Assembly: GCA_021014325.1 (NCBI GenBank)
Contig: CM037459.1
Span: forward strand, 1,941,001 to 2,005,000
From: Plazaster borealis
Lineage: Eukaryota > Echinodermata > Asteroidea > Forcipulatida > Labidiasteridae
DNA length: 64,000 nt
Direction of reading: 5' to 3'
The stretch's first letter is position 1, and the number at the start of each line of letters is the position of its first letter. Under the pieces are notes generated by a model. The model saw only the letters and a program-made list of their open reading frames with translations. It had not been told where the DNA came from and ran no database searches. Of the stretch, positions 50,209 through 61,100 are shown one piece after another. A program made the translations under genes and the position numbers.

Positions 50209-51618
50209 TAGCCCCATTAATAGTGCCAATACTCTGGACTTCCTCCGATCCTTGGCCCTACGCCCGGCCCATGTACCTCCAGGAGGTGACATTTGGGGTC
50301 GCACTAAATACCGACAACAAACGACGCCTGACGACAACTAACGACAACAAATTTTAAAGGCCCTTTACAACAACGTTTGAGCATAAATAAACCATTACGT
50401 ATACGTAGGAGAGTCATATGTATCTATATAACCTTCATTCTGTGGAAAAAAAATTATTTTTAACTGTAAAAAAAGGTTTTTTTTACCCCGAAGTAGTAAC
50501 AACCAGTAGTGTCCGCCATGTTGACTTTGGAACGTGCCTGGGCGATACCATTGTACTGCAGGGGTCGAAAACCACAAGTAGCCTTTGCAAAATTATCATG
50601 GTAGCATGGAGGAAGGAAATACATGTATTTCCTTCCTCCATGATGGTAGCGAGCGACCTGTTCGTGTGTTGACATCATCAGTTGGCATCATTTCTACAAT
50701 TTCAACGGCAGTTGAATTTAATATTAAACGAATAAGCTAATTGTTATATGACTCTATTACAAGTCATAGTTTTGTATTTGTGATCGTATTATTTTGGAAG
50801 AACATTTCCATTTGTATCAACATGACCTAATAGTATTAGATTATTTATGACAGCCACTTAATATCTAGTCTTTCAAATATTAAAAGAACTTTTAAAAAAA
50901 TTCATAAAAAACAGCAGTACATAAACAACTATGCAGTACATAAGCAACTATCCCCAAAGAACTTACCTATTGCATAATGGTATCGTTCAAGTACGGTTGA
51001 AAGACAACACGGCGAAGTTACTACTTCAGGGTAAAAAAAACCCTTTTTTTAACAGTTAAAAATACAATTTTTTCAATAGAATGAAGGTTATATAGATACA
51101 TATGACTCTCCTACGTATACGTAATGGTTTATTTATGCTCAAACGTTGTTTAAAAGGGCCTTACAAATTTGTTGTCGTTAGTTGTCGTCAGGCGTCGTTT
51201 GTTGTCGGTATTTAGTGCGACCGGACGTTTGTTTTCGAAAAGAAACTCATGTTTTTATGCCGAGATTTTTTCCCCAGGTGTCACTTATTGTAGCTCATTT
51301 GTGGACAGCACATTAAGTCGAAAAAGAGCGCGCTCGTTTTGGTGTAATTTATGAAGAAAATCGGCGGCGTTACTGACACGGTTTGACTGCCCGGCGTGGG
51401 TGATGTTTTCTTATGCGCTAGTCTTGGTGCAAGACGTTTCTCGTTTACCTTTCACGCACAGCACGACAGACGACCCGCTCATTCAACTCACCAATAGCGC
51501 GCGGGGCGGTTTTAGGGCTAGCTATCGGTGAGTTGAATGAGTGGGTCATCGGCCGCGCTGTGGGCGTAGGGCCAAGGATCGGAGGAAGTCCAGAGTATTG
51601 GCACTATTAATGGGGCTA
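50209..51618. mobile_element. 1.41-kb foldback element with perfect 9-bp target duplication
   Basis: Inverted ends TAGCCCCATTAATAGTGCC and complement, with pairing continuing through much of 50209-50490 and 51000-51618. CTTTGCACT flanks both sides (50200-50208 and 51619-51627). The right arm has about 330 bp absent from the left, including an inner hairpin at 51478-51551. No transposase frame is visible. Confidence 0.9.
50605..50642. repeat. Perfect 38-bp palindrome
   Basis: CATGGAGGAAGGAAATACA followed directly by its exact complement, with no spacer, inside the 1.41-kb foldback element. Confidence 0.95.
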
Positions 51619-51837
51619 CTTTGCACTATGCCATCAGCCATGAAGCCCACATCCAATCACTGACATGATCTTTTGAATAGAAGCTCAAGTTTTTGGCAAG
51701 TACATTCAAATGATTTATCTTTTAGTACGTGCTGATGCTGGCTCGTTTAGTTGTAAAAACCATAATCCTCCATGACCGTCCGGAGGATGGAGGGTTGCAG
51801 TCATATATTTAAAAAAAGAAATGGACAAGTGAATTTT

Positions 51838-51882
51838 GACAAAATAGAGAGACTGCCAACATAGGGCTCGATAGCTCAGTTA
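51838..51882 (+). mobile_element. tRNA-Asn-like SINE, 5' fragment
   Basis: Only the upstream flank (GACTGCCAACATAGGGCTCG) and the A box ATAGCTCAGTT remain; the B box is gone. It lies about 130 bp before the first NOL6 coding exon. Confidence 0.55.
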
Positions 51883-52011
51883 AAATTTACCCAGTCAGTA
51901 TCTCCTGTGGTTTAAAAAATACTTGATATAAAAAATCATACACTCAGAAAAAGTAAAATTTGAAAGCAATCACACAAATGTCACGTTTAATCCTTGTATT
52001 TTACCCCACAG

Positions 52012-52166
52012 GCAAGGCCAAGATGGCGTCTGTCAATTCAGCTTCCCCTCCTCTTAAGAGAGCTAAGCTGAGTAAAGGGCAGTTGTACAAACCACCGACA
52101 AATGAGGAACTGAATAGCTTGAAGGAAACGGAGAGTCTCTACCAGTCAAATCTTTTCCGTATGCAG
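52012..52166 (+). CDS. NOL6: NOL6 exon 1 (coding from 52023)
   Basis: MASVNSASPPLKRAKLSKGQ then LYKPPTNEELNSLKETESLY. LYKxPTNEELNxLxETE is a NOL6 signature. The N-terminus before it is shorter than in vertebrates. The acceptor is CCCCACAG. Confidence 0.93.
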
Positions 52167-55100
52167 GTAGGGGAGATGCGGGAGAGTTGAGCCATGGAGG
52201 TAGAAATAGATTGAGCCATACGGAGAGTTGACCCACCCCCCCAAAACACCACTATACCATAGAGTGGTCGAGTCCATATGCCCTCTGTTGGTAGTGTCTA
52301 ACCAAACTTTCTTTTTGGCTACAACAGAGAATGTGAGAGATAAGTGCTCAAAGTGGGAGTGACAAGAACATCTAAATTCCACTAAAAAGTGAATTTTGGA
52401 ACTCCAGATAAGACCCTTTCTATTACTTACATGTTTAGCAATGAATATAGTGATAATGTGTCTAATATATAGCCTAAATATTGTTGTTTATTATGGTAAT
52501 TTTAATTGGATCTAATTTGATTGTTATAAATCAAAATCAAGTCACATGTCAAAATGGCTCTCTTATAGGAGAGTTGAGCCAATGAGCATGGGGAGAGTTG
52601 AACATAGGAAATAGCCATGATAAAATATAATTTTTCAGAATTCATTAAGAAAATTGTTGGGAATAGTTTTAAAATGCCAGATTGGATCAAAGTATTATTA
52701 CAATTATGAGTCCCATTGACTATTGTGGTGGTTTAACTTACCCACACTGGTGGCTCAACTTACCCATAGTCCGGGGAGAGTTGAGCCACTTTGCCATTTT
52801 TTTTCAAGCATCTCCCATGAATAAACAATAGCAGTTGGTTCAATTATTATGTTATACAAAGTAAGTCAACACTCTAAAGCTTTACTTAAAACATTTAGTT
52901 AGGGGATCCTACATTTGATCTCTGCAGAATGGTGCAAAATGTAAAAAATGGCTCAACTCTCCCGCATCTTCCCTAAGGACCCAGATGAGACAGGTGTAGT
53001 CTGGTTGTGAAATTATTATTATTATAATATCTGGTAATGAAACCAAGGATACCTCATAAGTGAACTTAATCACTGTAGCTCGCAAGCCTGAGGAAACCTG
53101 TAAACAAGGGTGTTTGCTATGTGAACCAGAAACACCGGGGTTAACCCCTACTCTTACAAGATAAGTTTTCTGGGTTCTTTTATGTGGACGACTAATCCTA
53201 GTACACGGAACCTATGGCTTAATGTCCCACCCGAAGGAGATAGCAATTATATGGTAACGTGTCTGAAAGGACACAAGTGCCAAAACCGGAACTCGAACCC
53301 ACACTCTGCCGATCAGAAACACCAGAGCTTGAGTTTGTTGCTCTTAACCGCTCAGCCACGACACGCCACAAAAATGTGTTGCTCTGTTTGTAAACTTTTC
53401 TTTGGTTCATGCCATCTTCAAAACAAGTGGACCCAGCGGTCATCCGAGCCCAAAGGAAATGCACTCCTGACTCCTTTTACTTTTCAGTGAACTTTCTCCT
53501 CAAAAAAATACACAGTTGCGAAGCTTGTATCAACTTCAAAACTGATGTGTTGTTAGACTATATATTTTAGATGCTGAGGAAGCTGTGACGTCATGATGAC
53601 GTCATCAGGTGTCAAATTACATTAATTCAAAGTATAATACATTTGAATCTTTCATTTGGTTCAAGGTTTAATATAAGCAGTATTATTATTGTTATGTACA
53701 ATGATGACAGGGCTTGCCCTTAATTTTTTCAGTGACTGGCCAGCGGGACCAGTAAGTTCGTCATTTCGATAGTCCACCAGACTTTTCACTGGTCCAAATC
53801 TTTGGTTTTCTTTCATCACTGTCATTTTGTATGTCACCTCAGTTTGAAATCATATGAACAATCAGTGCAGGCAATGGCTTACATAGCTTTTGAAAGCAAT
53901 GAACTAGCCACTGGACCACTTGGACAGAATTTGACTGGTCCTCAGAAGTTATAACTTGCATTTGGCCAGCTGACCACTGTTAAGGGAGAACGCTGGATGA
54001 CCTGAATTGACCCTGCTTCTTGTCCAAACTGGTTCAAGTAAAAAGCACATTATTATGAAACTCTATATTTGATTTGTAAGGTCATTATGACAAGTCAATT
54101 TGTTTAGACTTGGTTTTTTTACCTACTGTACTGTTCTCGAAACCTGAACACTTGGTGTTTGTAGTTCCACAAACACTACATTTCTAGTTACCAATTGAGT
54201 TTTTCACTTGGATGGTAGAAATGCACACTGAAGTATGCCAATTGGTTGAGTGTTCCATTCTTAAATTTAATCTGTTTCTTGTGATTCCTCAGATGGGAGA
54301 GCTGATTGGTGAGATCCAATTGAAGGAAAAACGCAAGAAGCTCATCACGAAGACTCTCCAGGAGCTCAATAACATTCTTACAAGTCTGCCATCGCAAGAA
54401 GTATCTGAGGTAAATACAGTGATACTCCAAAGGTCAAGTTATTCTCAAACACCAGCCCTCCCTCAAAACAAAAAAACAGTCTGCCAATTTTGTAAATTTT
54501 GTTTACAAAGTAGTCTTGTAAAGTCTTGTAACCAAATGTTTAAGACATAATCCTCTTCCATATCTTAGAAAGACAAAAGGTTTTGCCCATTTTCATAGAG
54601 CTGCTAAGCAGAAGAAATTTGTAGTAAGCATTTTTATGGCAAGCAGAATTTAGCAGGAAGCAGTCACATTGCATAGAACTTCTACTGAGTGCTTTCTCTA
54701 CTCTAGCTATGTGGCCGTTGTTTGTTTACTCATAAATTCAAAATTCAAAATCCTCCCGATCATCTGGAAATCCATCAACTCCCAGGCTTCATCTTACCTT
54801 TCTAGGCTCATATCATGTTATCACCGTGATAGCAGACTAAAAACAATTCGTGATCCACTCACCTTGAACACTCCTACCTGCTCCAAATCTGTTGGCCGAG
54901 GTGCCTTTGGTTATATCGGCCCCCGCCTTTAGAACGATCTTCCCTACAACATCCGCTCTTCTACCTCAGCTGCTACATTCAAGAAATTGCTCAAAACTGA
55001 ACTGTATCAATTCTAACTCATGTTCCATCTTCACAGCGCCTCGATCTAGCACTTAGGATTTGTGCGCTATATAAGAACCTATTATTATTATTATAAGTTG

Positions 55101-58100
55101 AGGCCTGTGTAGAACGCTTGTGTGTCACTAGATAGTTCCCACTTGTTGGCTGTCTTTACAGGCAATGATGGTTGCTGTATGAATACACAACCAGGGCTTG
55201 CCCTTAACACTAGCACAGTATACATTGTCTAGTGAAAACTGCTGTGGGCTGGTAAACACCACTTCTCAACTTGCCCTGTGGGTAACTAAAAACTTTGCAA
55301 CCTACTTGTTTAAAATGCTCATAGTTTGTTGTTTTCACATGTGAATACTAAATTTTAAAAATGTGTAACTTATTTTTGGTTGTGTAAATGTAACTTAATT
55401 TGATCATTAAACTGGTTGTGATCACTCCATTAATTCATCAGAAAGATATATTTATGAAAATACATGTTTAAAATCTGGGCTACTAAAACTTCCTTGGGGC
55501 AAGTAAAACACAGTTTACTAGCCTGGTGGGCTACTTTACTAAAACTTAAACGCACGGCCTGTCAACTATGCATGATGCAAAAATACTGCATGCAGCTCAC
55601 TGGAGTTCTATCAAATTCCTTGCATGATTGGTCAGTGAACCACTTGGCTGGGCAGAAAGATTAATACGGCCCAAAGCCAAAACCCAGGTTGCCAATCAAA
55701 GATAGCGTCCATCAGGAACTATCCATATCACAGGCTTATAAAACTAACTCATTCTAAACTATGTGATCTTAACTTTTCCTTCGCACAGATCTCAGATTTA
55801 CGAACTTGGCTCCCAAATGACCTTCAACCACCAATTACATGGGAGAGAACACAGGTCAAGGGTCGGATGTCATTCCAGAAGCCAGCGTCGGTGAAAGTAG
55901 TAGGAAGTTTCTTGTTGGACACGCTGACCCGGCCTGACCTCAACATTGACCTAGCCTTGGAAATGCCACAGGTGAATAGCCTGGGAAATCCAGAATCTTG
56001 TCCTTCGGATAAATGGCTAAATAAGTTTAAAAATAATTTCCAACAAAATAAATGTGAAGAGATGGTACAATGTTCTTTGGTGGAAGACACAAAAAATTGG
56101 AAAGTAATACAATATTTACTGTAAAATTGTCATTAGTTTGTCAATGTCTGTTTATTACTACCACAAATATCATATATTTTTTTGTTTTATTTTGATATTT
56201 GTTTCTTCTAGTATATCCAAGTTAAATTTTGTAGTGTGAACATTGTGTCTTTATTAGCTTGCCTGTCACTTTCAACCAAGTTTTGTCTATTGTGTTGTAA
56301 AGCATCTTGTGATCTTTTATAATTTGCAATATAAATGTGATTTTTTTTTCTCAACTGATCAGTCTTGTCGACAGCCTAAAGACTACTTGAATTTCCGTTA
56401 CCACCACAAGAGGGCACTATACTGTGCTTACCTAGCCAATCAGCTTAGAGGTCAAGCTTTGGTGGAAGAGGTCAACTACTGCTGGAAAGATGGTGATCAT
56501 ATGAGGCCGATAGTTTTGCTGAAACTTGCCGGTAGGGATCTCTTTTTTGTAGTTTTTGTAGCTTATAAATCTTTGTTTTGTAAGTTGGTGTGGTTCTGAA
56601 AAGAACCGTTGGGTGACTGCTGCATAATCATGCTGACGGAGATCTGGGCCCAATTTTATAGAGCTGCTTAAGCAGAAAATATTGCTCAACAATTTACTGC
56701 TTAGCAGAAATGAGCAGGATACCAGTCACAAATTGTATTTGTGACATGGTAGTTTGGCTGGTAACCTTAGCCAGGAAAGCATAATTTTGTAGTGCTTAGC
56801 TACTTTTTGTGCAGCTCTATTAAATTGGGCCCTTGCCATAGATTGCCCCATCAGTGTTACTGGACTTTGCTGACCAGACTATCCAATTCAACGTCCTCCT
56901 CCTTTTTGTTAAAGTCAGAAATGATCTAGTTCTTACTTATCTTCAGTACCTTAAGCCCGCAGCTCTTGCAATCTATGCTCTTCTTCTACTTCCCTTTTGT
57001 GCTTGTCCCCTTCACCCTGCACTTACACGCGGTATGGCCAACGAGCATTCATAGTCGATGTACCGACATTATGGAACAATCTACCTCTCCACATCCGTCA
57101 TGCATCATCTTTTGAATCCTTCAAAGACATGTTAAAAACTCATCTGCTTTTATTCTAAGTTAGAAAAATAGAATTAGCTGTTGCAAACTGTCTACCAACT
57201 AAAAGGACCTAAGGTATAAATGCAAAAATTAGTCAGTGGCCTTCTAAGTTACTACAATTTTTGTTTAATCTTTGTCGTTTTGTACAGCACTTTGAAACCT
57301 TTGTAAAAGGCACATTAGAAATATTTTCATTATTATTATTATTCCTTACATTAGTGGACTAGGATTGGGAATCATAAAATATGTACATTTCCTAAAAATG
57401 TTTTTGTCTTATGTGATGTGTAAAGGTAAGAGCAGTGGAAACATTCGTGTGAAGCTTCACCCATGCCTCCCAGATGATAGCTTCAAGACGTCCCGCCTAT
57501 TCCCCACTAAGAGTAACATCCGTAAGCAATGGTACACAGGGGATGAAGACACAGAAGGTGAGCCCCGGAGGAAAAGTTGTCAATAGAAGTATCCAAGGTC
57601 TATTTATGATGAAAGTGTTAAAAGTAAAACATTGGATTGGTAGTCATTTCATTTTATTTAATATTATTCATTAATTCTGGTTGTGAAGCCAAGGACTCTC
57701 AGAAAAGCGAACTTAATCACTATACCAGCCAAGAACCCCATGGAGAGAAGACAAAGAAGGAAGTTTCAGTTTTAGATGTGGGAGGAAAATCCTAGAGAAT
57801 TATTCCAGGGGAACCCCATGCCATCAGGAAGGGGACTGAAAACCCAACTATGCTATCTAGCCCTAATGCTGACGCCTTCTTTATGGGCAACTTTGGTTTT
57901 GGCTTTGAGCTGCGTCATGCGTTCTAACTTTTCTACGCAGCCAAGTGGTTCCATGACCAATCCTGCAAGGAATTTGATTAAAACTCTTGCGTACTGCACG
58001 CGGTATTTACGCATAATGTATTGATGTCCATTTAGAACGTGATTGATTTGCGTGTAAAGATGGTTGACTTTATACGATGTGATGTCAAGTAGGAACTATC

Positions 58101-61100
58101 TGTTTTTGAATGTTTTTATCACAGAGACTTTCCCAGCCAACCCAGGGTACAACAACGCCATACTGGCCGACATGTACATGGAGAAACACCTACACTGTCT
58201 GTACAATGCCGCCATGGACTTCCCTGGGTTCAAGGATGGCGTATTACTCCTCAAGGTCTGGCTTCATCAGAGACAACTTGATAAGGTAACCTTGTCCCCA
58301 TGGCTGGTGCATATCAAACCTCAACCCCTAACCCCCAACACTACTGAATGAATCGAAAAGAGGCTTTTTCGTGGCCTGCTTTTAATCAAATTTAGAAGGT
58401 GCTGAGCTTTCATCATGTATTTTTCTAAAGTTAAAATTGTACTGTTTCCCTAAGGTCATAGTCAGTGGTGTCACTAGAGATTTATACATATATATAGATT
58501 TTGTTCAGTTGTTCATTATCCTTTGATGCCAGAATTGTATAAAATATTATCCGGTTTCCTTTTATTTTCCATATCAGTAATGCTTCAAAGCTAACATGAA
58601 ATATTCTCACATTGACATTTGGGAGTTATTTTGTTTACAGGGTGGTGGAGCCTTCAGTGGGTTCATCGTGTCAATGCTAGTTGCCTACCTGATGTCAAAG
58701 CGTACTCTCAACAAGCTCATGAGTGGCTACCAAGTGTTTAGGAACACTGTACAATTCATAGGTGAGTCACAAGCTTTTAGTATGTTTTGTCTGGTACTTC
58801 ACGGAGGCACTTGCCTCCATGCACCTGTCATTGCCTTGGTGTCCTTAGTCATTGCCTTGGTACCCCCAGGTCATTGCCTTGGTGCCTCTGGTCATTTCCT
58901 TGGTGCCTCTGGTCATTGCCTTGGTGCCCCTGGTCATTGACTTTGTGCCCCTGGTCATTGCCCTGGTGCTTGTGGTCATTGCCGTAGTGCCCCTTGTCTT
59001 TGCCTTGTTGCCCCTGGTCATTGCCTTGGTGCCCCTGGAGAGCTTACAGTACAGAACTACGAGCAACAACCATTGGATTGGCACCTTATCAATTTAACAA
59101 AATTGATTGATTAGTCAATTAATTTTTGTCAATATTGTTTATAGCCCATAGTGATTGGACAACAAAGGGGATCTCCCTGAATACTGACCCAGCTACCCAA
59201 GACCTACCCAGTATGGCAGACTTCCATCAGTGTTTTGATGTTGTGTTCTTGGATCCATCGGGCTCTCTCAATCTCTGTGCAAATATGAACAAGGCAACTT
59301 TTAAACAGGTGAAAAATATTTCCCATAGGATTCGCTTCAATACGGGAGATTCACAACACAGTGCGCCCTCTATAGTTTGCCATGGAGAGGTCATTTTCGC
59401 AGTGAATCATCAGAAAAGGGTTGACATGTTTCCCACATGCAGCGCTTTCTGCGGGACATCATTTGTTCAAGTTCTTTTGTTTGCAGAGCAGCAAGGTTGT
59501 AGTTTTCTGTGTTTACAGCAAACATGTTTTTTGGTTGGTGATGCCGGTGAATGTTTTATACATTTATGTCGGCCATTTAAAGGTCCCAAACTGCCGGTGT
59601 GCTGCTGAGTAGTGAGTGATACGCACATAACATAGATCATTAGTACATTACATGAATCACAGGAATCATAAGTCTGGTTTTCCAAACGATTTTGATTTGT
59701 TTGGATCTGTGATTATAAATACCAAATCTCAACTTACCAAGCCATAAAAATAATTCAGAAATTTCCATTTCTGCTTGCTGTCGTCAGTGAGTAACCTTGG
59801 CCGATGTAACGGTACAGAATTACCCCTCTGGTACAGAGACATCCTAAGAATGTAGTTGTTATGGCATGTCTGTGTCTTATAGGTACGCCATGAAGCTAAG
59901 CTAGCTCAGCGCTACCTGAATACAAAGGCTATTAATAGCTTTGACTGTCTCTTCATGATGGAGGTGCCATTCGTCAGGACATTTGATCATCTCTTCCAGT
60001 AAGTTATTGTTATTATATATTTCTGGTAATGAAACCAAGGATGCCTCATAAGTGAACTTATTCAATGTAGCTTGCAAGCCTGGGGAAACCTGTAAACAAG
60101 GGTGCTTGCTAAGTAAACCAGAACCCCGGGGTTAACCCCTACTCTTCCTAGATAAGTGTTCTGGGTTCTTTTAAGTGCACTATCAATTCTAGTACACGGG
60201 ACCTATGGCTTAATGTCCCATCCGAAGGACAAAGCAATTATGGTAAAGTATCTTGCTCAAGGATACAAGTGCCATGACTGGGACTTGAACCCACACTCTG
60301 CTGATCAGAAACACCAGAGCTTGAGTCCTGTGCTCCTAACCGCTCGGCAGACTTTCCAGATAAATCAATTTTTCTCGGAAATGTGCACATGCTCAGAATT
60401 ACGCAAACAATGGAAAATTACCTAGTAAGTCTGCTGCCACCTAGCGTTCCAAAGTCCCCACCAGGTTATTGCTGCAGTGCCCCGAGATATGCCCCGGCAG
60501 AAACCACTATTTCCCTTGAAACAGTTCCTGTTACCATGGAAAAACTACCTTGCCCCTACCAGGCCCCAATTTTTACAAAGCATGTAAGCACAAAAACTTG
60601 CTAAGCACAGAAAACTCTTGCTTAAAAAAAAATAGGTTACAATCCAAAATGCCATACAGTGACCATTGCTGTGACTGGTACCCAACTCATTTCTTGCTTA
60701 GCAAAGAAATTTGCTGAGCAGAGTTTTCTGCTAAATGGGTTTATTAAATTGGGCCCAGACCAGGCCTGCATGCATTTACCCTGTCGTTTTTTTCCTTCCA
60801 GCTTGAAGGATCTGAGCCAATTCAAGACGTCTTGTGAGTGCTTCAAGGAGCTGGATGATGCCTTGATGGATAGAGGAGATAATTACGTGATGACATGCTT
60901 GCCGAGACTCCTTGCCTTGCTGCAGCGAGGTCTTGGAAGCAGAGTAGATTTAGTGGCAGTCAAACTCCAGCAAGACCAACAGGTGAGAGATGGTGAATGC
61001 TGGATGGGTTTCAACCTTCAATCTGACTGGTGGGTCACTTCCACTGTCATTTTTCAACTTCAACTTCAAATCATCATTTATTTCCATAATGGGTAAAAAA

